Positions 24,762-31,288 of a stretch of 31,340 nt of DNA are shown here, piece by piece (position 1 is the stretch's first letter; the number at the start of each line of letters is the position of its first letter). Source of the stretch: JAMWCX01 sp964352425 (GTDB lineage Bacteria > Omnitrophota > Gorgyraeia > 2-01-FULL-45-10); NCBI GenBank assembly GCA_964352425.1, contig CAYGRZ010000016.1, positions 1 to 31,340 on the forward strand, written 5' to 3'. The notes under the pieces were generated by a model. It worked only from the letters and a program-made list of their open reading frames with translations, was not told the DNA's origin and did no database searches. The translations under genes were made by a program, and so were the position numbers.

Positions 24762-24804
24762 AAAAATAAAAAAGCCGCACGGTTAGCGATCCTTACCTTG
24801 CGGC
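24762..24804 (-). terminator. Terminator-like hairpin in the cold-shock gene leader
   Basis: Read on the minus strand: GCCGC, an AA/GT mismatch, GG...CC, GCGGC (24774-24804), followed by T6, A, T5. It lies between the predicted start of transcription near 24829 and the ATG at 24728, so it would act as an attenuator in the csp mRNA rather than end an upstream gene. No other minus-strand gene lies upstream. Confidence 0.6.
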
Positions 24805-24835
24805 CAAAGATTTCTAATCTTCTTGTCACCGAATT

Positions 24836-24864
24836 ATTATACCGCCCGCGGACCGCCATGTCTA
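24836..24864 (-). promoter_or_regulatory. Promoter of the csp-helicase operon
   Basis: On the minus strand: TAGACA (24859-24864), 17 bp, TATAAT (24836-24841). Five of six and six of six bases agree with the consensus. Gives a leader of about 100 nt. Confidence 0.75.
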
Positions 24865-24888
24865 CCTTTTTCCTAAAATAATCACATC

Positions 24889-24917
24889 TTGCCTTTTTGT
24901 GCCCCGCATGGTACCAT
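24889..24917 (+). promoter_or_regulatory. Possible promoter of lpxD
   Basis: TTGCCT (24889-24894), 17 bp, TACCAT (24912-24917): four of six in each box. Start of transcription would be near 24924, about 5 nt before ATG 24929. Divergent from the csp promoter. Confidence 0.35.
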
Positions 24918-24928
24918 TGCCTCCACTT

Positions 24929-25921
24929 ATGAAGATCGCTGATTTGGCGCGCCTGATAGAAGGTGTTATAGAGGGCGACAAGGACATAGATATCCGGGGA
25001 TTAAGCGGTATCGAATCGGCCAGGGCGGGCGACCTTACGTTCGCGATGGACGAGGAGAGGCTGTCGAGCGCGGAGAAGTCGGGCGCCTCATGTATCCTGA
25101 CCGATAGGACCGTACGGCGGTCCACGAAGTGCTTAATACGCGTAACGAACCCCAAGCTTTCCTTCCTTATCGTCTACAATACGTTTCATAAGCCCCAGCC
25201 CAGAGGCTCATTTGTGCATCCCACGGCTGTCGTGTCGGATTCGGCGAGCCTCGGCAAGAACGTATGGATAGGCCCCCACGTCACTGTGGAGGACGCCGTG
25301 ACGATCGGTGATCACGTCATAATAGAGTCGAATACGGCCGTAAAGAAGAATTGCCGGCTGGGGCCGTTCTGCCGCATCTATCCCAACGTTACCCTGTATG
25401 AAGACACGGTGCTCGGCAGCAATGTCATACTCCACGGCGGGGCGGTTATCGGCTCGGACGGGTTCGGTTATGTCAAAGACAGGGGTAAAATATATAAATT
25501 TCCGCAGACGGGCCGCGTCGTCATCGAGGACGATGTCGAGATCGGCGCCAACACCACGATCGACAGGGGCTCTTTGAGCGACACCGTTATAGGTGCCGGC
25601 TCCAAGATCGACAACCTCTGCCAGATAGCCCATAATGTAAAGATGGGGAAGAATACGCTTATGGCCGCGCAATGCGGGATCTCCGGCTCCACCGTCCTCG
25701 GCGATGACGTGACGATGGGAGGCCAGGCGGGGATCGTCGACAACGCTGTGATCGGTTCAAATGTCACCATAGGGGCAGGAAGCGCGGTCATCGGCAGCGT
25801 GGATGCCGGCCAGGTCGTCTGGGGAGTTCCGGCAAGGCCGATCGGCCAGACGAAGCGCCAGATGGCCGTGTTGTCGTGGATGACGAAGCACTTCGCCGCA
25901 CTATCGAAGCTTTTGCGCTAA
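24929..25921 (+). CDS. lpxD: UDP-3-O-acylglucosamine N-acyltransferase
   Basis: The third step of lipid A synthesis: adds a 3-hydroxyacyl chain to the 2-amino group of UDP-3-O-acyl-glucosamine, using acyl-ACP. It has about 330 residues. The N-terminal uridine-binding domain (GLSGIESARAGDLTFA) is followed by a left-handed beta-helix of hexapeptide repeats from about residue 100. The catalytic His is in DNLCQIAHNVKMG, and GSDGFGYV and GANTTIDRG are signature loops. ATG 24929 gives MKIADLARLI; ATG 24908 and GTG 24899 are in frame but add residues without homology. None of these starts has a ribosome site. Shows that the organism makes LPS-type lipid A, hence a Gram-negative envelope. Confidence 0.95.
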   Translation: MKIADLARLIEGVIEGDKDIDIRGLSGIESARAGDLTFAMDEERLSSAEKSGASCILTDRTVRRSTKCLIRVTNPKLSFLIVYNTFHKPQPRGSFVHPTAVVSDSASLGKNVWIGPHVTVEDAVTIGDHVIIESNTAVKKNCRLGPFCRIYPNVTLYEDTVLGSNVILHGGAVIGSDGFGYVKDRGKIYKFPQTGRVVIEDDVEIGANTTIDRGSLSDTVIGAGSKIDNLCQIAHNVKMGKNTLMAAQCGISGSTVLGDDVTMGGQAGIVDNAVIGSNVTIGAGSAVIGSVDAGQVVWGVPARPIGQTKRQMAVLSWMTKHFAALSKLLR

Positions 25922-25953
25922 AAAACGGCACCATCCGGCGGCATAAAAAAATC

Positions 25954-25982
25954 TTGCCATCCGCTGGCTGTAATTATATAAT
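25954..25982 (+). promoter_or_regulatory. Promoter of tRNA-Asp
   Basis: TTGCCA (25954-25959), 17 bp, TATAAT (25977-25982). Start near 25989, seven bases before the mature tRNA 5' end. Confidence 0.8.
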
Positions 25983-25995
25983 AACAATACTTTTT

Positions 25996-26073
25996 GGGGA
26001 CGTAGCGTAGTTGGTTTAACGCGTCAGATTGTCGATCTGAAGATCGCGGGTTCGAACCCCGTCGTCCCCGCCA
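25996..26073 (+). tRNA. tRNA-Asp(GTC)
   Basis: The acceptor GGGGACG (25996-26002) pairs with CGTCCCC (26063-26069), discriminator G26070, CCA encoded at 26071-26073. The anticodon stem TCAGA/TCTGA closes loop TTGTCGA, anticodon GTC. T arm GCGGG TTCGAAC CCCGT. Has its own promoter and terminator. Confidence 0.96.
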
Positions 26074-26082
26074 GTATTAAAA

Positions 26083-26107
26083 CCCGGCGTTTTTCGCCGG
26101 GTTTTTT
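26083..26107 (+). terminator. Intrinsic terminator after tRNA-Asp
   Basis: CCCGGCG (26083-26089), loop TTTTT, CGCCGGG (26095-26101), then T6 (26102-26107), with four A before the stem. Confidence 0.93.
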
Positions 26108-26120
26108 ATTACCCGCCTGC

Positions 26121-26180
26121 AGGGGTTCGAAGCCCGCGAGCGCCGACGAACAGGAGGAAAATGAGTCGTCTTCGGCGGCT
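26121..26180 (+). repeat. tRNA-flank repeat, second copy
   Basis: The 20 bases 26127-26146 match 22509-22528 in the tRNA-Val tandem unit at 19 of 20 positions (TCGAAGCC, one variable base, GCGAGCGCCGA). Similarity weakens but continues: GAGGAAAA follows in both. The TCGAAGCC start mimics a tRNA T loop. The rest of 26108-26240 holds no gene I can support. Confidence 0.6.
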
Positions 26181-26240
26181 TCACAAATCATAGCGCAAAA
26201 ACAGCACGTTAGCTGCTCCCGATTCTAGAGCACATAAATC

Positions 26241-26269
26241 TTGTTTACTATAGATACAGAGGGTATAAT
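26241..26269 (+). promoter_or_regulatory. Promoter before the small hydrophobic ORF
   Basis: TTGTTT (26241-26246), 17 bp, TATAAT (26264-26269). The start of transcription would fall at about 26276, one or two bases before GTG 26278, predicting a leaderless mRNA. Confidence 0.55.
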
Positions 26270-26277
26270 ATAGATCT

Positions 26278-26559
26278 GTGAAGCCAAGGTTTGTTTGTAT
26301 TGCCTCAGTTTGCATATTGATGCTTTTCCTGTGCCTCTGCTCGAAAAACATCATTGCGGAAACATTGGATAATGATAAAGGACTTATTTTAGAGGCATTT
26401 GACTTGCCTCTCCAAATTATTTTCGATCATCGCACCACCTTCTCTAATTTGTGTATTATAGCTTTCGCCATCACTTTTATTCCGCGGCAATTTCTTCTGC
26501 AATATCTGGAAAAACACGAAAAATCCCCACCCCGTACTTGTCCGGTTATATCGCTTTAA
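26278..26559 (+). CDS. Small hydrophobic protein of unknown function
   Basis: 93 residues from GTG 26278; I do not recognise a family. The first 28 residues resemble a signal peptide or membrane anchor (VCIASVCILMLFLCLC), and a second hydrophobic helix lies at about 57-70 (FSNLCIIAFAITFIP). The remainder is polar, with a basic end. There is no ribosome site, but a good promoter ends 8 bp before the start codon. Composition is AT-rich like the genes that follow and unlike the lpxD side. It could be a real membrane miniprotein or chance; the promoter placement is the main support. Confidence 0.4.
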   Translation: MKPRFVCIASVCILMLFLCLCSKNIIAETLDNDKGLILEAFDLPLQIIFDHRTTFSNLCIIAFAITFIPRQFLLQYLEKHEKSPPRTCPVISL

Positions 26560-26600
26560 ATATTTATACGGTTAGTTAATAACGCAAAGGAGATAGCCCC

Positions 26601-26972
26601 ATGAAGAAAATACTTGGAATTCTTGTCGTATTGGCTTTTGTTGGCTCAGCATGCTTTGCTCAGGAAGCGGTAAAGACCTTGCCTAAACCCGTAAAGGCAT
26701 CTTCTGCTGCGGCGGAAACCAAAACAATTGTCGGTAAGGTGGTTTCGGTAACAGTTGTTGATCCATTAAAGGGTATCACAAACGGAGCCATCAGTGTTGG
26801 TGATAAGGCAGGGAAAGCAGTATCCTATACGGTTAGTCCCGTAGCCGAAGTTTTAGATACCGCTTTTAGGACTATTACGCTTAATCAGTTAAAGGTAGGC
26901 GATAAGGTTAAGGTGAAAGCCAAAAAAACTGCCACAGGAGAAGAGGCCCAGTCGGTTACAGTGCTTAAATAA
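26601..26972 (+). CDS. Exported small protein of unknown function
   Basis: 123 residues. A clear signal peptide, KKILGILVVLAFVGSACFAQ, probably cleaved after CFA or at the Cys-containing site. The mature part has a Lys/Pro/Ala/Ser linker, then a small beta-rich domain: TIVGKVVSVTVVDPLKG, ISVGDKAGKAVSYTVSP, VLDTAFRTITLNQLKVGDKVKV and a closing TGEEAQSVTVL. The GKVVSV...LKVGDKVKVKA pattern resembles small periplasmic OB-like or DUF5666-type domains, but I would not assign one. ATG 26601 has the strong ribosome site AAAGGAG. A terminator follows 28 bp after the stop, so it is probably monocistronic. Confidence 0.8.
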   Translation: MKKILGILVVLAFVGSACFAQEAVKTLPKPVKASSAAAETKTIVGKVVSVTVVDPLKGITNGAISVGDKAGKAVSYTVSPVAEVLDTAFRTITLNQLKVGDKVKVKAKKTATGEEAQSVTVLK

Positions 26973-27000
26973 AAAATTCTGCGGTCAGATTAGTCAAAAG

Positions 27001-27036
27001 AAAGGCGCAAGATTAAAAACTCTTACGCCTTTCTTT
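27001..27036 (+). terminator. Intrinsic terminator after the exported small protein
   Basis: AAAGGCGCAAGA (27001-27012) and TCTTACGCCTTT (27021-27032) form an 11-of-12 bp stem with 8-nt loop, followed by CTTTT. Confidence 0.85.
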
Positions 27037-27077
27037 TGTTGAAAGAAGAAGCGAAGGGCGCACGAAATATTATCCCA

Positions 27078-27107
27078 TTGATACGTCGGTCTTACCCATG
27101 CTAAAAT
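27078..27107 (+). promoter_or_regulatory. Promoter of the PIG-L-type gene
   Basis: TTGATA (27078-27083), 18 bp, TAAAAT (27102-27107). Start predicted near 27114, only about 3 nt before ATG 27117, with no ribosome site: a leaderless mRNA is predicted. Confidence 0.55.
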
Positions 27108-27116
27108 GAGCGCTAT

Positions 27117-28424
27117 ATGAAAAAAGGTTTGATCCTGTCTTTCGTATTCTTATTTTGTCTGAATTCCCCAATCCTACCCTGTCTTGCCCAAGATGTTAAA
27201 CCAATGCGAGAATTTACTAAGAACGATCGTATATTGATTCTCGCCCCGCATCCGGACGATGAGGTAATGGCCACCGGCGGTGTCATCCAAAAGGCACTGA
27301 AAGCAAAGACCAAGGTAAAAGTATTATTCTTAACCAACGGCGACCATAACGAGCCTGCTTTCATAGTCTACGAGAAAAGACTGACTATGCGGAAAGGCGA
27401 ATTCATACACATGGGACAGGTAAGAAGAAAAGAATCGCTCGAGGCTCTGAGCAGGTTGGGACTTACAGAAAAAGACAGCGTTTTTTTAGGATACCCTGAT
27501 TTTGGCACGATGGAGATACTGCTTAAATATTGGGGTGATACCAGGCCATTTAAATATATGCTGACACGAATATCCAAAGTACCTTATTTAAACTGCCTAT
27601 CGCCTGGGGCGCCTTATGTAGGGGAAAGCATTTTAAACGATATAAAGAATGTTATAAGAGATTTTAAACCGACAAAGGTGTTCGTTTCTAACCCTCTTGA
27701 CGTTAATAGAGACCACCGCTCGCTCTACCTATTTTTGCAGATAGCGCTATGGGATCTGGAAGGCGAGATAGCAAAGCCGGATATCTTTCCGTACCTTGTT
27801 CACATAAAAGGATGGCCGGAACCAAGGGGATACCATCCGGATATTGAACTGGCACCGCCTGATATGCTGAAAAGCGGCGAAATATCCTGGATGAGACTGG
27901 AATTGACGGATGAGGAAGTAAGGACGAAGCACGACGCCATGGAGTGTTATAAAAGCGAGAATGAATATAACCCGACCTATCTATTCACTTTTGCCAGAAA
28001 GAACGAACTTACCGGCGATTATCCGGTTATTAAACTATCAAGGGAGAGCGCATGGCGCAACGTAGGAACAGCGCTGGCATACGCGCGTAAAGGCGATGAT
28101 TTATTTATAAGGCTGGCACTAAAAAATAAACGAGATAAAGACCTGGGCATGTCTATTTTTCTATTGGGGTACCGGAAAGATTTGGCATTTTCTAAAATGC
28201 CGAAGCTGGCTATTGATATGAGGCTAAGTGGTCTAAGCGTTAAAGACAGGAAACAAAAGATAAATGGTGGGAAGGTTCAATTGACCGAGGAGGGCAATAA
28301 TTTAATCCTAAAGATTCCCCTGTCTCTATTGAACGACCCTGTATATATTTTGGCATGCGCGAAGGCAGGAACCATCGTTTTGCCGTTTGAGGATACAGCC
28401 TGGCGTATTATTCAATTTCAATGA
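27117..28424 (+). CDS. Exported PIG-L/LmbE-family deacetylase
   Basis: A zinc-dependent de-N-acetylase fold, 435 residues. A signal peptide covers residues 1-24 (LILSFVFLFCLN... PCLAQ), so it acts in the envelope. The metal motif is APHPDDEVMATGG (His45, Asp47/48), with LFLTNGD and the third ligand in PLDVNRDHRSLY. After about residue 240 a separate region, possibly a beta-sandwich, follows (PVIKLSRESAWRNVG to LKIPLSLLNDPVYILA). Substrates of the family are N-acetyl sugars or sugar conjugates; which one here is unknown. The exported location suggests polysaccharide or glycoconjugate modification. Its AT-rich composition differs from the pyr and ATPase regions, possibly acquired. Confidence 0.87.
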   Translation: MKKGLILSFVFLFCLNSPILPCLAQDVKPMREFTKNDRILILAPHPDDEVMATGGVIQKALKAKTKVKVLFLTNGDHNEPAFIVYEKRLTMRKGEFIHMGQVRRKESLEALSRLGLTEKDSVFLGYPDFGTMEILLKYWGDTRPFKYMLTRISKVPYLNCLSPGAPYVGESILNDIKNVIRDFKPTKVFVSNPLDVNRDHRSLYLFLQIALWDLEGEIAKPDIFPYLVHIKGWPEPRGYHPDIELAPPDMLKSGEISWMRLELTDEEVRTKHDAMECYKSENEYNPTYLFTFARKNELTGDYPVIKLSRESAWRNVGTALAYARKGDDLFIRLALKNKRDKDLGMSIFLLGYRKDLAFSKMPKLAIDMRLSGLSVKDRKQKINGGKVQLTEEGNNLILKIPLSLLNDPVYILACAKAGTIVLPFEDTAWRIIQFQ

Positions 28425-28474
28425 GAGCGGTCTCGGGACGGTTCTCGAGGCCGTCTACAAACCAAATGTTTTAC

Positions 28475-28503
28475 TTGACTAATATAACGCCCGGTGCTAT
28501 CTT
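28475..28503 (+). promoter_or_regulatory. Promoter of the two-TM miniprotein
   Basis: TTGACT (28475-28480), 17 bp, TATCTT (28498-28503). Start near 28510, giving a 15-nt leader that contains the AAAAGGAGG ribosome site. Confidence 0.65.
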
Positions 28504-28524
28504 CGTATCGAAAAGGAGGAAGAT

Positions 28525-28737
28525 ATGAAAAACGCTTCGGATATACTGTTCCGTCTTTCAATAGTACCGGTAATACTGGCAGTGATTGTAAAGATCGGCT
28601 ATTTGTCGGAATCTGTCTTCTCCATGGTATCTCCATTGAGAATAATGAGCTCCAGTCCGGCAACCTATTTGATCGTTACATGCGTGCTGCTTCTTTTTGC
28701 GGTCTATTTAAAGCTTCGGGAATCTTCAAAACAATAG
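28525..28737 (+). CDS. Two-helix membrane miniprotein of unknown function
   Basis: 70 residues. Two hydrophobic helices, about 10-25 (LSIVPVILAVIVKIGY) and 46-62 (ATYLIVTCVLLLFAVYLK), flanked by a short Ser-rich loop and a charged C-terminus LRESSKQ. ATG 28525 follows the strong ribosome site AAAAGGAGGAAG, and a good promoter lies upstream, so expression is credible. No family recognised. It lies just before the cobalamin-riboswitch promoter but has its own signals, so a link to B12 uptake is not supported. Confidence 0.65.
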   Translation: MKNASDILFRLSIVPVILAVIVKIGYLSESVFSMVSPLRIMSSSPATYLIVTCVLLLFAVYLKLRESSKQ

Positions 28738-28755
28738 TATCGAACCTTTCTTTTC

Positions 28756-28784
28756 TTGACACGGCAGTGCGCGTAGCATATAAT
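28756..28784 (+). promoter_or_regulatory. Promoter of the cobalamin-riboswitch transcript
   Basis: TTGACA (28756-28761), 17 bp, TATAAT (28779-28784): a full-consensus sigma-70-type promoter, start near 28791. Its strength suits a transcript restrained by a riboswitch. Confidence 0.93.
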
Positions 28785-28808
28785 CTTCACCGTCTTTGAT
28801 AATATCAA

Positions 28809-29005
28809 CCATATAGGCGCTCGAGAGAGCTTAAAAGGGAATTCCGCCCCGCACCTGCGTATAGGTGCGGGGTAATGGAAACGGTCCCGCCGCTGTAAGG
28901 GATGACGAAATTCGCATTCAGCCATTGGTGATCTTTGCGAAGCAAAGATCCTGAGAAGGCCGCGAAGAGTAGGATGAGTCCCCAGTCAGAAGACCTGCCT
29001 ATGTG
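28809..29005 (+). ncRNA. Cobalamin riboswitch
   Basis: Closing stem P1: CCATATAGGC at about 28809-28818 with GCCTATGTG at 28997-29005. The conserved core is present: GAGCTTAAAAGGGAATTCCG near 28827-28846, the GGTCCCGCCGCTGTAAGGGATG block at 28883-28904, and the B12 box AGTCAGAAGACCTGCC near 28984-28999. A side hairpin CCCCGCACCT/AGGTGCGGGG (28847-28856, 28863-28872) and the arm ATCTTTGC/GCAAAGAT fill the variable regions. It controls the TonB receptor through the downstream terminator. Confidence 0.93.
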
Positions 29006-29108
29006 TGTAAAACCAAATGTCAAAATCCGAATGTCAAATTCGGATGAGGCGTTTGGAGCCGGTACGTGAGAATACCGGAATATACGGGTTTGTAAAACAG
29101 GGAACTGA

Positions 29109-29138
29109 CCCCGCATCGTTATGGATGCGGGGTTTTTT
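29109..29138 (+). terminator. Terminator of the cobalamin riboswitch expression platform
   Basis: CCCCGCATC (29109-29117), 6-nt loop, GATGCGGGG (29124-29132), T6 (29133-29138). Located between the riboswitch and the receptor gene. The interval 29006-29108 also holds two smaller hairpins: ATCCGAAT/ATTCGGAT (29025-29045) and CCGGTA/TACCGG (29059-29078). Confidence 0.93.
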
Positions 29139-29164
29139 GTTTACAGAACACAGGAGAGAGAGAG

Positions 29165-31198
29165 ATGAAAAGATTATTGTTTACTTCAATAATATTCCTA
29201 TCATGCGTTAACGGAGTCTATGCCGCCGGAAATGAACCGGCTGCCAACCCCAGCCCCAGCGCATCGAAAACACAGAAGTTGCAGCCGATAGTCATAACGC
29301 CCTCAAGACATGAAGAGATGGAGGCGGATGTCGGCAAGAGCGTGACGGTGATCGATGAAGACAGGATAAAAAAATCCGGCGCGCGGACCATCCCGGAGCT
29401 GCTGAAAGGCGAGGTGGGCATCGATGTCAGGAACTATCTCGGAAACGCAAAGTCCGCCCAGGTCGATATCAGGGGTTTCGGCGAGACGGCAGGCTCCAAC
29501 ACGCTGGTCCTCATAGACGGACGGAGAGTAAACCAGATCGATCAATCCGGCGTCGACTGGGCCCAGGTCAATGTAGACTCGATCAAGTCTATCGAGATAG
29601 TACGCGGGAGTCAGACGGTCCTCTACGGTGATAACGCCGTCGGCGGCGTCATCAATATCATCACGAAAGACGGCGAAGGGAAAAAGCCGGAAGTGGGATA
29701 TGGGCTTAAGTTCGGGACCTTTGATTACGCCGCGTACAACATATTTGCCCAGGGCGGCCATAAATTCCTCGACTACTACTTTGATTTTACCCAGTCTTCG
29801 ACCGACGGATACCGGACCAATAATGCCGTCGAAACGATAGACTACACCGGTTCCGTTACGGTCAGGCCGGCAGACGGCCTGAAGCTGAAATTTAACGGCG
29901 GCTACCATAGGGACTGGTACGGCATGCCCGGCGCTCTCCGTCAAACCGACCTCGAACGCCTGGGCCCCGGAGGCAGCACCTTTCCTAACGACCGCTCCAA
30001 GACCGAGGACGGTTATATCATGTTTGGGACGGATATCTCTCATGATGGGAACTTCGGCGACGTCGTGCTGTCAAACGACCTTATTGCCAGGTCAAGACGC
30101 ACTGCCACGATAAGCTATTGGACCGGAGGCAATACCGAGTTCAATAATCATATAAAGACCTTAGGGATAACGCCCAAAATCACCGTCATATCCGAAATAC
30201 TGAAGATGATGAACAGGGTTATCGTGGGAACCGATATCTACCTAGACCGGGACGAGATACTGAGCGGCCAGGGCCCTAAAGACCTCGTCAATATCGACAA
30301 AAAGAGCTGCGGAGTATACGCAACCGATATGCTCGCCCTGACACCCGCTTTAAGCGTCAACGGCGGGGCGAGGATGGAATGGGTGAAATATACGTTCGAT
30401 CAGCAGACGGTCCTGACCGGAAGGAGCAAGAAGAGTCCAAGCGAATATTCCTGCGACGCGGGTTTAAATTACAAGTACAATGATACCTCATCCATGTATA
30501 CCAACTATTCCAGGTCGGTCAGGTTCCCGGCCGTCGATGATTGGTACAGCTCGATGTATCCGTCGTGGGGGGGAATAATCGGTGGAGGGCTGAACCTGGA
30601 TCTTGAGCCGCAGATAGGCAATACCTATGAAGTAGGGATAAAAGACAATACGCTGAAACAGCTCAGCATGCGGGCCTCGTTCTACATAATTGACCTGAAG
30701 CACGAGATCTTTTATAATCCCGTAACATGGGCAAATTCCATATATGACCGCACCATGCGCCAGGGCGTTGAAGTCGAGACGCATGTCTATCCGATCGAGA
30801 GCCTCGACACGTTCCTCAAATATACCTACGAGAAGGCGTTTTTCGTGGGGGGCAGCTTTAACGGGAACGAGATACCGATGGTGCCGCGGTATAAAATATC
30901 GGGCGGCGTAAGTTATACGCTCATGGATTGTTTCAACGTGACGTATGCGCTGAACTTCGTTGGGTCAAGGCGGTTCATCAGCGACCAGAACGCTATCGCC
31001 GCGAAGCTGGGATCATACATAACGCAGGACGTGAAGATTTCATACAACAAGTATGGCCTTGAAATATTGGCAGCGTTGAACAATATAGCCGATGAGCGTT
31101 ACTCCGAATATGGCGTTACGAACGCGGCCGGCCGGATCCTGTCCTATTATCCATCACCAGGCAGGAACTTCGTCTTCGGCGTGAAGCAGAAGTTCTGA
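29165..31198 (+). CDS. btuB: TonB-dependent outer-membrane receptor, BtuB-like (cobalamin uptake)
   Basis: An active transporter in the outer membrane, energised by TonB. It has 677 residues. The signal peptide is residues 1-21 (LLFTSIIFLSCVNGVYA). A Pro/Ser linker is followed by the TonB box at about 41-47 (PIVITPS). The plug domain runs to about residue 165, with VDIRGFGETAGSNTLVLIDG, IEIVRGSQTVLYGDNAVGG and VINIITKDG. A beta-barrel of alternating strands follows, ending ...RNFVFGVKQKF with the terminal Phe needed for BAM insertion. ATG 29165 has the ribosome site AGGAGAGAG. The cobalamin riboswitch directly upstream is the main reason to prefer B12 or another corrinoid as substrate over siderophores. 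Confidence 0.92.
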   Translation: MKRLLFTSIIFLSCVNGVYAAGNEPAANPSPSASKTQKLQPIVITPSRHEEMEADVGKSVTVIDEDRIKKSGARTIPELLKGEVGIDVRNYLGNAKSAQVDIRGFGETAGSNTLVLIDGRRVNQIDQSGVDWAQVNVDSIKSIEIVRGSQTVLYGDNAVGGVINIITKDGEGKKPEVGYGLKFGTFDYAAYNIFAQGGHKFLDYYFDFTQSSTDGYRTNNAVETIDYTGSVTVRPADGLKLKFNGGYHRDWYGMPGALRQTDLERLGPGGSTFPNDRSKTEDGYIMFGTDISHDGNFGDVVLSNDLIARSRRTATISYWTGGNTEFNNHIKTLGITPKITVISEILKMMNRVIVGTDIYLDRDEILSGQGPKDLVNIDKKSCGVYATDMLALTPALSVNGGARMEWVKYTFDQQTVLTGRSKKSPSEYSCDAGLNYKYNDTSSMYTNYSRSVRFPAVDDWYSSMYPSWGGIIGGGLNLDLEPQIGNTYEVGIKDNTLKQLSMRASFYIIDLKHEIFYNPVTWANSIYDRTMRQGVEVETHVYPIESLDTFLKYTYEKAFFVGGSFNGNEIPMVPRYKISGGVSYTLMDCFNVTYALNFVGSRRFISDQNAIAAKLGSYITQDVKISYNKYGLEILAALNNIADERYSEYGVTNAAGRILSYYPSPGRNFVFGVKQKF

Positions 31199-31206
31199 AA
31201 ATTCGG

Positions 31207-31235
31207 TTGTCTTGCCTCAACCGGTTTGCTACAAT
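31207..31235 (+). promoter_or_regulatory. Promoter before the last, partial gene
   Basis: TTGTCT (31207-31212), 17 bp, TACAAT (31230-31235). Start near 31242, giving a leader of about 47 nt, so the next gene need not depend on the riboswitch. Confidence 0.6.
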
Positions 31236-31288
31236 GCCCGGTGAATAAACCTTCCTGACGGTGTCCGGAGCGCGGAGGATGATGGGAT

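Noticed and set aside
28425..28460. Terminator after the PIG-L gene
   Set aside because: GGTCTCG/CGAGGCC can pair over a 10-nt loop but no T run follows; support too weak.
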